Below, one piece after another: positions 21,579-33,098 of a stretch of 64,000 nucleotides of DNA (its first letter is position 1; each line of letters opens with the position of its first letter). Source of the DNA: Ailurus styani (Eukaryota; Chordata; Mammalia; Carnivora; Ailuridae). The position numbers were made by a program, and so were the translations under genes. The stretch spans positions 976,183 to 1,040,182 of the forward strand of contig LNAC01000019.1 of assembly GCA_002007465.1 (NCBI GenBank). Reading direction: 5' to 3'. Below the pieces are notes generated by a model. The model was not told where the DNA came from, searched no databases, and saw only the letters and a program-made list of their open reading frames with translations.

Positions 21579-21941
21579 AAAAAGACAAGTAACACATAAT
21601 TTCATTTATATGAGGAATTTAGAAAACAAAATAAACAAAACAAAACAGGAATGGACCCTTAGATACCGGAAACAAACTGTTAATTACGAGCGGGGAAAGT
21701 GAGGGGAACAGGCAAAATAGGCGAAGGACATTAGGAGGTACAAATTACAGTTAAAAGTAAATAAGTCATGGGGTTGTACAGTGTAGGGAATATATAGTCA
21801 ATAATATTGTAATAAATGTATGGTGACAGATGGTAACTAGACTTATCATACAGATCATTTCTAAATATATAAAAATATCACCTCACTATAATATACACCT
21901 GATAGTAATAGGATATTTTATGTCAATTATACTTCAAGAGA

Positions 21942-22022
21942 GGAAGGAAGGAAGGAAAGAAGGAAGGAAGGAAGGAAGGAAGGAAGGAAGGAAGGAAGGA
22001 AGGAAGGAAGAAAGAAAGAAAT
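21942..22022. repeat. (GGAA)n microsatellite at L1 3' end
   Basis: About 18 GGAA units with a few AAGA variants, beginning where the L1 poly(A) would be expected. The tail appears to have grown into a microsatellite. Confidence 0.95.
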
Positions 22023-23262
22023 AGAACACATTAGCAGAAAGATATTAGGAGAATATCTACACACTCAGTAACTGACCACAGTAAATAAGGTACAGCCAAA
22101 GTGGTTAATTGTGGCAAAGAAGGGGCAACAACTTAACAAAAAACACACAAACATGTTCAAGAGAAGATGCCATCCTTTGTTATTAGAAAAAGGGTTTGGG
22201 CATGGGAGTAGAAAATCCCAAAAGCCCACTTGTCCATTTTCGTTGTTTTAATCCAGGGCGAAGTAACCCTTTAATTTAATATAGTTCAACTGACAGATGC
22301 CAAGCAAAACAAATGAAAAAGAAGAGACTTTATCTTTTGAAGAAAATATGGATAACAAGAATTAGACAAAGAAGATTGGAGAAAGGAAGTGACTATACCT
22401 TTCTTCAAAGGCAGCGTCTCCTTTTATTTCATTCAGTGAGTAGCATTGGAGGAAAACCCTATAAAAACTTTAATGAAGCAATGAAACTCATTTTGAAACC
22501 TCTTGCGTATGTTTTGTTCTCCTCACAGAGAGGCTCACAACCACATCAGTATAAAAAAATAAACGGACCCATAACTGACCTGTGATTGCTTATTAAACAT
22601 TTACCTTAGCAACCACACATAACACAGTCAAATATAATAGGAACTTTCAACTTCACAATCTATCTAGTACACAAATGGTAATCCTAAACTGCTAAATGGG
22701 CAAGGAACCAAAGTGGAAGTGTTCCCTGAGCCTTTGAAATCAAACGTTCCCTTGTATTAAAATGCTTTAAGAGTATAAATTGGCAGTGATCTATGCATCG
22801 CCTGAGAGCACTCCCTCTTCACTTTGTCTTCCAAGTCTGTGTAGATCACTGGCCCTGCTTTAACTCCCAGGTCTATGCTTCTACCAAAGCCCTGTTTTCA
22901 AAGGACACAGTACTTCCCACCCAGCTTCTTTCTTGCAAAGTGCAGCTTCAATTCTATTTCCTCTACAACTCTCCTTATATAATTGAATGGCAATGGCATA
23001 CGTATTTCAAACAACCTAACAAAGGCAGGAACTTTTAGCTGTCATCACCAAAAAGATGACCCGCAGGAGAGAAATTACTATTGTATATTTGTTTATCTAC
23101 CATGAGGACAGAGGCTACATTTTTCTCTCAGCTCTACAAAGAAAGTATTACAACACCAAAGTGCCCTCAACACCAGATGATAATGTTATATTTTACTTGG
23201 TAATAAGAATTAAAAAAGAAAAATAGATGGAGAATGAGGTAATTTGATATTTAATTTATTAC
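22023..23262. other. Intergenic, no gene seen
   Basis: No recognisable gene. Open frames at 22313-22585 and 22793-23038 have no recognisable product. A segment near 23099-23150 (CCATGAGGACAGAGGCTACA) could be a degraded L2 3' end. Confidence 0.4.
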
Positions 23263-23276
23263 AAATGGGAGAGGTG

Positions 23277-23461
23277 GGGTGCACAGTCAGTTAAGTATTC
23301 ACCTCTTGGTTTTGGCCCAGGTCGTGATCTCAGGATCATTAGATCGAGCCCCAAGTCGGGTTCCGTCCTCAGCGGGAAATCTCCCTAAGACTCTATCCCT
23401 CTGCCTCTCCCTGTCACTGTTACTCTCTGTCTCTCTCTCTCAAATAAATAAATATTTTTTA
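23277..23461 (+). mobile_element. CAN SINE, older subfamily
   Basis: GTCAGTTAAGTATTCACCTC and GGTCGTGATCTCAGGATCAT with a short AAATAAATAAAT tail. Exact 14-bp TSD AAATGGGAGAGGTG at 23263-23276 and 23462-23475. Confidence 0.95.
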
Positions 23462-23475
23462 AAATGGGAGAGGTG

Positions 23476-26080
23476 ATATACATATATGTATATATGTGCA
23501 CACACATATATCATATGATATGCATGTAATAAGCCATATATATGTACATGTGTTTTAGCTTTCCAACTATAATAGCTTAGAGTTTGTCATTTAATTTTCA
23601 TACCATAAAACCTCGATTATATTTCTAAGTCTATTTTATAGGTAAGTTTATAGTTTAACATTTTTATCTCTCTAAAAATTATCTTGATCATTGTTTTGCT
23701 GTGCAAATTCAAGTACTAAGTTTCCCCAAATAGGCATTGGTGGATACTTTCCCCACTCTTGTACTTCTTTCTATGCAGCCCTATTGGTGTAATGTGACAA
23801 ATACCTCTCATGCTTATTTCTTTCTCTGCTGGTTCTTATCCTGTTCTAAACTCACTTCTATTTTCTTTCTCATTCAGAAAATGAGATTGTCCTTTCCTGC
23901 TTACTGAATACTCCAAATGAAAAATAAGATTTGGACTGGGAAAATATGGACTGTACACTGGGATTCATGGATTTTCCTCTAAAATCTAAGATCTCCAGTC
24001 TAAACACAAAAGGTCTTTGTTTCCCAACCTTTATAAGGACTTTTTCCTGAATTTGTATTCTAAGTCTATATTTTCAAGACCCAATAGTTGTAGTTCTCTT
24101 CGTCAAGTCCTATGATACAATTGACTATTATTTCCACCATCTACTTAAAATGTTTTGTGAAAGTGTCATGGCATTTCAAGTATCCAATGTTAGCTATTGA
24201 TTTAGGGGAAATTTCTGGCATTTTTTTTTCCTTAGTGGTTCATTACCAAGTCAAATTTACAAACTAATTCCATTGAATTTACCACACTTCTATCTTGGGA
24301 ATTAATAACATTCCCTTCTATTTGAGAAACCATTTCTTCCAGCTACTTGGCAATTGTGGTTGCTGCTGTGTCCAGTGAAACACCACTAAACTAAGAAAGT
24401 ATGTTTCTATCTCTAAATTAAAATTCTAAAAAAAAAAGCCCATAAAACAAAACAAAACAAACAAACAAACAAAAAAACCCTTTAACCTAGAAACAAAGAT
24501 AATAGAAATAAATCCAAAACATTTTTTCCCCCTTTCTATATTCTGTTAAAGTTTCTCATTGTTCACAATACTATCTACAGCACTGGTAATGCTTCATGAC
24601 CCAACTTGTTCCTAGTCAGATGCTATACTTGATTTTAGAAAGAAGTAAGAAACGGAGAAAACCACTACATTTCTCTTTCAAAATGGTCTCTCTCAGGGCA
24701 GTGGCTATGGCCATCATAAGACCAACCATCTGAAAATTGCAGCTATTTTGAGACCAGATTCACCTGAATATTCTCCCACAAGGTCTAGTCATTAGCAAGT
24801 GTCATTTACTAGATGAGGAAGAAAAGTGCAAGAGGGATTCTGCAGCGTGTGAACTGTCAATCCCTTTACTTCATGTGACATATTCGCTCCATTTTGGGCT
24901 TCTTGGCCTGACCAAGAACAACATCAACCAGTGTTTGATTTTTTCCAGCTTCTCATGTCTGTAATTTTTGAAAGTTCCAAAGGCCAATGGACCTGTTCTC
25001 TGTTTATGATCTTGTTCTTATCAACTACATTCAGGAGAGTAAAATTTCAAATATCCCATAGTATCAAATATGCCTTGACAAATAAAGTTGCACACTGAAG
25101 AAATATACTAGGCAAATCTGACTGTGGAATATTTTCTAAAAATAAGATAATCTCCTAGTTACTAGCAAATGAACCATTTTGGTTTGATAACGTTTCAGGA
25201 CATAGAAGCTATAAATTCTATATGAAAGAACCCATAGAAGAGGCCAATAATCAAGATCAAGAACTAATTTCACTAGAAGGAGGTAAGTAAAAAGAACAGC
25301 CATTTATAGAAAAAGGGCATAATTAATGTCAATTGGCACTCCATGTGTATGTAAAACCACAGCATAATAGAATAGTGGCACCAGAATAGTTCTGGAGTTC
25401 CTTTAGTCTTAACCTACGTAGACACCAAGGAGTTATATGGCTTTTTTTTTAGCTATGTTTGGCAACTTTGAAATCAACTTTGATTATCTCTACTATTTGC
25501 TATCTTACAGCAAAATATGCTTTCCCTATTCTCACTATTAATGTATATTTAAGGGTGTTCTGAAGAAAGTCATTAAAAATAATTGACTCAATTAGCTAAA
25601 TATTGTGCTTTTCTTCTGAAGAACCCCAAAGATTTTTCTTCCCATTTCTCCTTAAACAAATGTTGGAATTTAATATATGAGGAAAAGGTATTATTACACT
25701 TATTTTATAAATGTAGAACGAAGGCCCAAGGGGATCAAATAAAAATCATGTCATCCTTCTTTTCAGAAAATAAATCTTCTCATTTAAAGCTATATGTGCA
25801 CTTTGAGTATCTTCCTCATTGTCATGACTTTGCAGTGAATTTATAGCGAATTTCATAGCTATGCAAACACCCTTAGCCTTGCCTAATTCTCGGATCCTTT
25901 GGACCTAATCTGATGTGCTATATTATATACATACATATATACATATACACACATAGAAATGGCCTTTTGGGATTTGTCAGTGTGTTCATACTGACCAGTT
26001 TTATTAGTATTCTCATTTTGGTATGATTTAATCTAAAGTTTGAAATTTTACTTCATAGGAAATTAGCAAATTCTAATGAA
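23476..26080. other. Intergenic, no gene seen
   Basis: After an AT/CA-rich patch (23480-23550) nothing is recognised. A (CAAA)n stretch lies at 24450-24476 and an ATACATATATAC patch at 25925-25955. The 87-codon frame at 25583-25846 is regarded as chance. Confidence 0.4.
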
Positions 26081-26084
26081 TGAT

Positions 26085-26240
26085 TACTATATGTTAAGCT
26101 CAGGCTAAGCCTTAAGTAATTTCATTATCTTACTGGGATTTCACAACAACCCCATGAAGAAGTTATTAAGAGATTTTTCCCATTTTATAGATGAGAAAAA
26201 CAGGAACTTAGTGTTAAAGATACAATTTAGTCCAAACCTA
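26085..26240 (-). mobile_element. MIR SINE, antisense
   Basis: AAGCCTTAAGTAATTTCATT, CACAACAACCCCATGAAGAA and CCCATTTTATAGATGAGAAA are the reverse of the MIR 3' half. Confidence 0.7.
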
Positions 26241-27244
26241 TAACTAAATATTGCCTTATGCTTAGACATTAGGTAGTCACCTATATACTTTAAGGGCACT
26301 ATTTATAGGCACAAACTCGCACACCCCTGCCTTACCTGGGCATGCTATTCCATAATTAGAAAGTAAGTCCTTCCATCTGAAGCATCATGTTTTCAGTAAT
26401 AATTGCTAAAATATAAATAATTCTAAAACAGGCAACACACTCTCTCAGGTCAGGTATGCAAGCAGCAGACCCTGACAAGGATTCATGTGGAAAAGCTGTA
26501 TACATTTCAGGGGATATCAGTAAGGGGTGAGGGGAAAAAAAGAGGAACAGAAAGGAGGACAAATACGCTCTAGCCTTATTCAATAGGGAAACACTGAAAA
26601 ATAGGCTTGCCTCAGTATTGTCTCTGATCCAAAGTGACAAATTTGGGCTTTCATAATCCTACACTCCTCAGCTGTTCTTTAAAGCCTACTCCAGAAAGAT
26701 TAAATCCCTAGATTCCTGTGGGTCCCAACGTAATAGACAATAGCTATTGAAAACTAAAGCACACAAAGCCAAGATAGCCCCCCAAAATAGAAACAAAGTA
26801 TTGAAGGGGATCTGGACAGAGCACCAATAGTGTCTGCACACACATTGAGGCTATTCATCCATTAGCATCTCCACAGGAAAGAACATTAAGGTCCTCAGGG
26901 AAAGAGAAATGAGCTGGGTTTTTCTGTTGAGGGCAGAAAGAAAAGTCAGGAAGTCAGAGAGGGTCCATAGCTTAAGTAGGGTTTAAGGACATTTAGGCAA
27001 AGGTCCTAAGGACCATCCCTACCTTGGGAAAGGAACAAAGCTGGAAATGGAAGTGAGAGAATAAAGAGTATATGTATTGAGAGAACACCACAATCTGACT
27101 AAGTCTTCTGTGACTTTCCTTTGGTAGATAGGTTTTCAAATATCTTAGCAACCTTCCAAGGAGAGTTACTATTCACACCCATGGGCTTTTTATCAACATT
27201 GTAACTACTAACTTGGCCTTTTATATACAGAAGAAAACACTGTA
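26241..27244. other. Intergenic, no gene seen
   Basis: No recognisable gene or repeat. Confidence 0.4.
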
Positions 27245-27673
27245 GTTTTTATTTTAATAAAGACAAATTTAAAAATTTTATAAGCCTACTAAATTCTAAT
27301 GGTAAAGAAAAGTAACAAAACAGAGAGCCCAGAAATAGACCCATGTAAATATAGCTACCTAGTTTTTGGCAAAGAAGCAAAGACAATGAAAGGAGCAAAG
27401 TTAGTCTTTTCAACAAATGACACTGGAACAACTGGGCATCCTCAGGCATAAGAGTGAATCTAAACACAGTATGTATACCTTTCAGAAAAATTAACTCAAA
27501 ATGGATCACATGCCTTAATGTAAAATGCAAAATTATAAAAATTCTAGAAGATAGCATAGGAGAAAATCTAGATGACCTTGGGTATGGTAGTAACTTTCTA
27601 GAGAAAATACCAAAGGAATAATCCATGAGAGAAATAATAGATAAGCTGGAATTCACTAAAATTAAAAACTTTT

Positions 27674-27880
27674 GGGTGCCTAGGTGGATTAGTTGGTTAG
27701 CCTTCTGGCTTCTGCTTGGGGCATGACCCTGGAGTCCTGGGACTGAGCCCTGTGTAGGGCTCCTTGTTCAGCAGGTAGTCTGCTTGTCCCTGTCCCGCTG
27801 TCCCTCCCCCCCATTCATGTTTTCTCTTTTGCCTACATCCTCTCAATCTCAAATAAATAAATATATAAAATCTTATTAAA
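27674..27880 (+). mobile_element. CAN SINE, first of stacked pair in L1
   Basis: GTGCCTAGGTGGATTAGTTG, GGGCTCCTTGTTCAGCAG and AAATAAATAAATATAT tail. An older, diverged copy. It is preceded by TTAAAAACTTTT. Confidence 0.9.
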
Positions 27881-27894
27881 AAAAAAAGACTTCC

Positions 27895-28079
27895 GGGGGC
27901 ACCTGTATAGTTCAATTGGTTAAGCATCCATCTCTTGATTTAGGCTCAGGTCATGATACCATGTCAGGCTTCTTTCTCAGCAGGGAGTCTGCTTGGGATT
28001 CTCCCTCATCTTTTCCCTCTGCCTTTCTGTCCATGTTCTCTTTCTCTCAAATAAGTAAACAAAGCTAAAAAAAAAAAAT
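27895..28079 (+). mobile_element. CAN SINE, second of stacked pair in L1
   Basis: GGGGGCACCTGTATAGTTCA, CAATTGGTTAAGCATCCATC, AGCAGGGAGTCTGCTTGGGA, degraded tail. It begins after AAAAAGACTTCC and is followed by AAAAACTTCTGC, variants of the sequence before the first SINE, so both seem to have entered one target. Confidence 0.88.
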
Positions 28080-29220
28080 AAAGTAAAAATAAAAACTTCT
28101 GCTCTTGCAATGTCAAAAGAATGAGAAAAGGCACAGTCTAGGAAAAATTATTTGCAAAAACACATCCGATAAAGGACTGTTATCCAAAATATACAAAATC
28201 TTTTAAAACTCATCAATAAAAAAGTAAACAACACAATTAAAAAATGAGCCAAAGACTTTAACAGATACCTCACCAATGAAGATATACAGATGGCAAACAA
28301 GCACATAAAAAGATGCTTCACGTAGTATATCATCAGGGAAATGTAAATTAAAAACCTACTAGAATAGCCAAAATCCAGAACATTGACAACAAATGCTGGT
28401 GAGAATGTGAAGCAAAAGGAATTCCCATTCATTATTGGTGGAAATGCAAAATGACACAGTTACTGTGGAAGACAGTTTGGCAGTTTCTTATAAACTAAAC
28501 ATATTCTTATCATATGATCCAGCAATCATGGTACTTGGTATTTACCCAGAGAATTTGAAAACTAATGTCTACACAAAAACCTGCACATAGATGTTCATAG
28601 CAGCTTCATTCATAATTGCCAAAACTTGGGAGCAATCAAGATATCCTTTAGTAGATGAATAGATTAATAAACTGTGGTACATCCAGACAATGGAATATTA
28701 TTTAGTGCTAAAAAGAAATGAGCTATCAAATCATGATAAGACAAAAAGGAAACATAAATCCATATTGCCAAATGAAAAAAGTCAATCCAAAAAGGCTACA
28801 TACTATAGAATTTCAACTATATTTCCAATCTAGAAAACCAAAAACTATGGAGACAGTAAAAAGTTGATTGGTTGGGAGTTGGGGAGAAGGATGAATAGAT
28901 GGAGCACAGAGGATTTTTAGAAAAGTGAAACTACTCTGTATGATACTATAATGGTGGGTACCTGCCATTATACAGTTGCACAAACCATAAAATGTGCAAC
29001 GGCCAGAGTGAACTTTAATGTAATCTATGAATTTGGGTGATTGTGATGTGTCACTCCAAGTTCATCACTTGTAACAAAGGTACCACTCTGGTGGGGGTTG
29101 TTGATAATGAGGGAGGTTATGCATGCGTGGGAGCAAAAAGTATATGGGAAATTTTTGTATTTTCCTCTTAATTTTGCTGTGACCCTTAAACTGCTCAAAA
29201 AGTAAAGTTTTAATTATAAT

Positions 29221-29871
29221 TTTTAAAAAGAAAAATAAAGAAATTTCAAAAATTAGGTTTTTTTTCACTTTCAACTAATCTTTTCAAAAATTTTTTTTCT
29301 TGCCAAATATATTTATAATGACTGCTCTTTAGAGAAGTCAACATTTATAGCCGGGTTTTTTAATTTTTTCTTATTCTTGAAACCTCAAATTATGGAAATA
29401 TTATAGAGTTTATGTGATGGTGGAAAAAATATATTTTGTATCTGTTTTCAGAAACTCTGTTATTTGTGCACATTAATCATGTTTGGGATGATTTATTTCT
29501 GCATTCATGCTGGCCAATTTTATTAGTGTTTAGCTTGGCTGAATAGAAGAAAATCTGCTTTCTATTTCACCTTTGTAAAAAGAAGAATTAGATTTGTGCT
29601 AACTTACATAAAGCCTGTACATCCGCTTTGTTCCTAATCTCAGGCACTTCCATATTCATCTTTCTTCCACATTTTCCTGCAGCTCCCTCTATAAAACCTC
29701 TTGATCTAGGTCTGTTCAAGTTAGACCTTCAGATTGTCTTCCAACCCCTTCAGAGTCTTCAATATCTACAAGAAGGACATTTCACATTCGCCATATGGAT
29801 CTTGTCACCACCATTTCCTGCTTTTTAGTCTTCAGAGCTGGCCTCAAAAAATTTTACTGTTGAGACAGCCT
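29221..29871. other. Intergenic, no gene seen
   Basis: No recognisable gene or repeat; the 66-codon frame at 29628-29828 has no recognisable similarity. Confidence 0.4.
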
Positions 29872-29886
29872 CCCTGTGTGCTTTCC

Positions 29887-30091
29887 TTTTTTTTTTTTTT
29901 TTAAGATTTTATTTATTTATTTCACAGAGGGAGAGAGATCACAAGGAGGCAGAGAGGCAGGCAGAGAGAGAGAGGGGGAAGCAGGCTCCCCGCCGAACAG
30001 GGAGCCCAATGCGGGCCTCGATCCCAGGACCCTGAGATCATGACCTGAGCGGAAAGCAGAGGCTTTAACCCACTGAGCCACCCAGGCGCCC
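29887..30091 (-). mobile_element. CAN SINE, young subfamily
   Basis: T tail of 14, AAGATTTTATTTATTTATTT, CACAGAGGGAGAGAGATCAC, GAGCCACCCAGGCGCCCC. Exact 15-bp TSD CCCTGTGTGCTTTCC at 29872-29886 and 30092-30106. It shares its CACAGAGGGAGAGAGATCAC variant with the SINE at 54582-54796. Confidence 0.97.
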
Positions 30092-30228
30092 CCCTGTGTG
30101 CTTTCCAACCACAACACTGCCACCATTAGGCTACCCCCCTGCACAGACCCAAAAGCTGCCTTCTTTTGGCCACTGACACATTAATGACCTTTTATCACTT
30201 TCCAATATGGCTTCATCCCTTCAGTCTG

Positions 30229-30679
30229 TGCCAAGGAACCAGGCTTGACTGAATGGAAAAACCTGAGTTCACGGGTGGGAATGAGAAAGAAAGAAAGAAA
30301 GAGACGCAGAGGATGGGATCTGGAGGGTCACAGCCAATGCTGCTAAGAGGACTGTTTATTTGTTTACAGCAGTTTTATAGGATTCAAGCACAATACAATC
30401 ACGAGGGAGTCACCTGGATCATTGCATTTGCAATTCAATAGAACAATCAACAGGTAAATAAAAGTTTTCTCATTCAGTGCTGTTACACTACATTGCATCA
30501 GATCAACTAGCTTAAGGGCAAATCTGCTTTTCTAGCCTACTCCCTACTGTGTGATTTGCATGCTTCTGCAAGCTGTGGTTATGGAAGCGCTTTAGGGCTG
30601 AACTGTGGTGGGTAGGGCTGGTCCCTGACCTGACCCTAAGACCACAAGGACCCTGTCAGCTTGCTGTCCGGTCACCACA
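30229..30679 (-). mobile_element. Solo LTR of a class II (betaretrovirus-like) endogenous retrovirus
   Basis: A 451-bp unit begins TG and ends CA on the minus strand and is flanked by an exact 6-bp duplication AGTCTG (30223-30228 and 30680-30685). A 6-bp TSD is usual for class II ERVs. On the minus strand it has a TATA box (TATAAAA, 30379 to 30373), closely followed by AATAAA (30360 to 30355), then a CT-rich R/U5 with repeated TTTC near 30283-30304. No internal viral gene or second LTR is present nearby, so the provirus was probably removed by LTR recombination. The exact family is unknown to me. Confidence 0.85.
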
Positions 30680-30685
30680 AGTCTG

Positions 30686-31640
30686 CAAAACAAACACCCT
30701 TCATCTTTGTAATTGTTTAGTCCTACACATTCAAAAAGCTTTCTCAACACTTCTCCCCAAAAATTGGCCTCAAACTTTTCAAAATTGTCAATTACACATT
30801 TATTTGATTTTGTCTTTCCTATTTACTACTACTCTGGCCTCTCTAAAGGCAAGGTGCACATTCAGTATTCCTAAATTCCTGATATCTAATAATGGTCCAT
30901 TAGCCTGAGTACTAAATAACTCTACTTAGATTTACAATATTGATTTGGTCATACTATTTTGATTTTCTTTTCAATGTAGTGGTACCACTGAGACAGAACT
31001 TTAGAGACCCCCCCCTCCCTGTTTTCATTGTTCAAAATTCTACCATTTTCTAGCACTTCTGTTCAGTAGCAAATAGTTTGGTGAAAATTTCATCTCTGAC
31101 ATATATTTGCCCACCTACAAGTGATTCAACCTTGTGACAAATCTGGCTATCCATGCTGAGCACTATTTGTTTACACTCAGTCCTTTAGTCTCTTACTTAT
31201 AATAAGTTCATCTGAATAACCAAACATAGGTCTAGCCTCAACTCAAAATGTTGTAAGTTATAAAACTCCTGCCCAAGGTACTGACTTTAATGTTTCAGGC
31301 TACTTTAAAACATATGGATGAAGAATAAAACATCAATATTCCTCATACTTAGGAATACTTTCCTAAGTTCATAGTTTCCTAAGTTCATACTTTCTACACT
31401 AGAAAAAAGATAGAGATTTTAAGCAAAAAATTTTATATTCTTTATAGATATTCTTGTGGCTATATACACAACTATATATGGAGATTTAAAGTTTCCAATA
31501 GCATATTGAATATAACACTTTCCTTTTCTTATACTCCTTTATTCCCTATTTCATTTGGCAAATAATCTGGCATAAGAACTTTTGCTGTGCAGCTGTAGAA
31601 GAAGATGGTTCTTGTATTCTTGTAGAATAGGTAAGAGGGC
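30686..31640. other. Intergenic, no gene seen
   Basis: No recognisable gene or repeat. Confidence 0.4.
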
Positions 31641-31644
31641 CATG

Positions 31645-31880
31645 GATTTTAGTGTATTGATTTAGAGCTTAGATTTTGAAGTCACAAATGGGCTTAAGTC
31701 CTGATTGTCAATCATCCCTGAGCCCAGGGCAAGTTACTTAACATCTCTATACTTCAGATTGCTCATCTGTTAAATGAAGAAAACACTGGTACCTACCTCA
31801 GAAGAGTTTGTAAGTATTACATGAGATAATGGGTGTAAAGTATGTAACTTGGTGCTTAGATAAATGATTAGTAAATGCAA
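31645..31880 (+). mobile_element. MIR SINE
   Basis: GGGCAAGTTACTTAACATCT, CTCATCTGTTAAATGAAGAA, ACCTACCTCAGAAGAGTTTG and ACATGAGATAATGGGTGTAA follow the MIR order. Confidence 0.85.
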
Positions 31881-32460
31881 ATGCAAAAAAAATACAAATT
31901 AGTAATACAAAAATTAGTAATGCAAATCAGTATTGCAAATTATTATTATCACCACCACTATTCTATATGCACTATATATTCAAATCTCAGTGACTCTCTA
32001 AATAAAACATGAATGGGGGGGGAGAATCAAGGAACTGTGAAAACTTGACTATTGCATGGAAAGAAAACCCAACCAAATAAATGACTTATTTCTGCAAAAT
32101 AAAGAACCTTAAGACATGTTCATTAGGTAGGGTGATCCTATAATTTATCATCCTAATTTGAGACCCTTTGGAGTGTGAAATGGGCATGATTAGTAATTAC
32201 TCCAAGACAAAAGCATAAACAAAGACCATCCCAGGCTGAATCAGGATTTAGGGTCACCCTTTTGTTAGCACATTCTGATTTCTGATATTCTAAAATGAAA
32301 GAGAGAAAAAACCTAACCCTACAGCTTTGGGATTTCTATGCCATAAATCCTCAAAATCCCTAACTATTACAGAAAAAAATCACTGAAGACACAAAAATTA
32401 ATAAGATACTTCTAAACATCTAGAAACACAGAATGAAGTTCAAAATAAAGAACTTGTGGA

Positions 32461-32663
32461 GGGCTCCCGGGTGGCTCAGTGGGTTAAAGCCTCTGCCTTC
32501 GGCTCAGGTCATGATCTTAGGGTCCTGGGATCAAGGCCCGCATCAGGCTGCGGCTCCTGCTCGGCAAGGAGTCTGCTTCCTCCTCTCTCTCTCTGCCTGC
32601 CTCTCTGCCTACTTGTAATCTCTCTCTGTCAAATAAATAAATAAAATCTTAAAAAAAAAAAAA
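32461..32663 (+). mobile_element. CAN SINE, young mustelid-type
   Basis: CGGGTGGCTCAGTGGGTTAA, CCTTCGGCTCAGGTCATGAT, CTGCCTACTTGTAATC, AAATAAATAAATAAAATC and a 14-A tail. TSD AACTTGTGGA at 32451-32460 and 32664-32673. Confidence 0.96.
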
Positions 32664-32689
32664 AACTTGTGGAAAGGATACAAATTTTA

Positions 32690-32870
32690 AAATCAAAACC
32701 TGGGTCAAGTTCTAGCTCTGCATTTAAATCTGCATGTAACTGGGCAAGTCAAAATCTCTAAGCCTTTAAAAAAAAAAAAAATCTCTAAGCCTTTGTTTAC
32801 TCCTCTGCAAGTGGGAAAAATGATAATAATGATAATAATAATAACATCTACCCAATCACTGCAATATATA
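32690..32870 (+). mobile_element. MIR SINE, split by a poly(A) insertion
   Basis: CTGGGTCAAGTTCTAGCTCT, GTAACTGGGCAAGTC and, after the insertion, TTTACTCCTCTGCAAGTGGG and a (GATAAT)n-like end. A 17-bp segment is duplicated around an A run in the middle (32751-32794). Confidence 0.8.
32768..32777 (+). mobile_element. Poly(A)-only retroinsertion
   Basis: The 17-bp AAAATCTCTAAGCCTTT occurs exactly at 32751-32767 and 32778-32794. About 10 A lie between the copies. This is the footprint of a target-primed insertion that copied only the poly(A) tail. Confidence 0.75.
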
Positions 32871-33098
32871 AACAGTTGCACTATATATTATAAAACAACA
32901 GAAAAGAATTAGTTAATTGAATTAATTATCTTGGGAATTTCTTGAAGATTCTATCGTGATTCTCTTCTTTAGAGAAATGAAAAGAGAAGAACAGGAAGCT
33001 TGCTTACTAAATTCAAGAACTATAAGGATAATAACAATGCAAAATTCTCTACCTTGCACTGATGACTGCTGAACTGATCATAGAATCTCTTAGTTATT

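Larger units (their letters stand above)
14528..21940 (+). mobile_element. Near full-length ancient L1, heavily decayed, with six SINE insertions
   Basis: The order of parts is complete. The 5' UTR start is near 14528 (CGCTGAACTCACTTCCTTCC) and includes a diverged tandem-repeat block. An ORF1 region runs from about 15690 to 16450 (coiled-coil-like AAGAACTAACTGAAAGAGC, then AAGGTCCAGGAAGCACAGAG). The ORF2 endonuclease region starts near 17495 (TTAAATGTAAATGGTCTAAA, TAGGAGACTCACTTCAGACC). Reverse transcriptase follows around 19180-19650 (TATAGGCCAATATCCCTGAC, GGTATTTATCCCAGGGATGC), then ORF2 C-terminal sequence at 20000-21350 (CACAAAAAACCCAGAATAGT, AACAACATGGATGAACCTGG). A 3' UTR runs to about 21940 (GTCAATTATACTTCAAG). 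No frame is intact. With about 1.2 kb of SINE removed it is about 6.2 kb. The high decay suggests an L1M-age element. Confidence 0.88.
27245..29220 (+). mobile_element. 5'-truncated L1 (ORF2 3' end and 3' UTR) with two SINEs
   Basis: It starts inside ORF2 C-terminal sequence (CCCAGAAATAGACCCATGTA, ACAAATGACACTGGAACAAC), continues after the SINEs (ATTTGCAAAAACACATCCGA, GATGTTCATAGCAGCTTCAT, GTGGTACATCCAGACAATGG) and ends in a 3' UTR-like stretch with GCTCAAAAAGTAAAGTTTTA at 29193-29212. Frames are broken throughout. Without the SINEs it is about 1.6 kb. Confidence 0.88.

Noticed and set aside
21830..22024. 64-codon frame with a Lys-Glu-Gly-Arg repeat
   Set aside because: It is the translation of the GGAA microsatellite.
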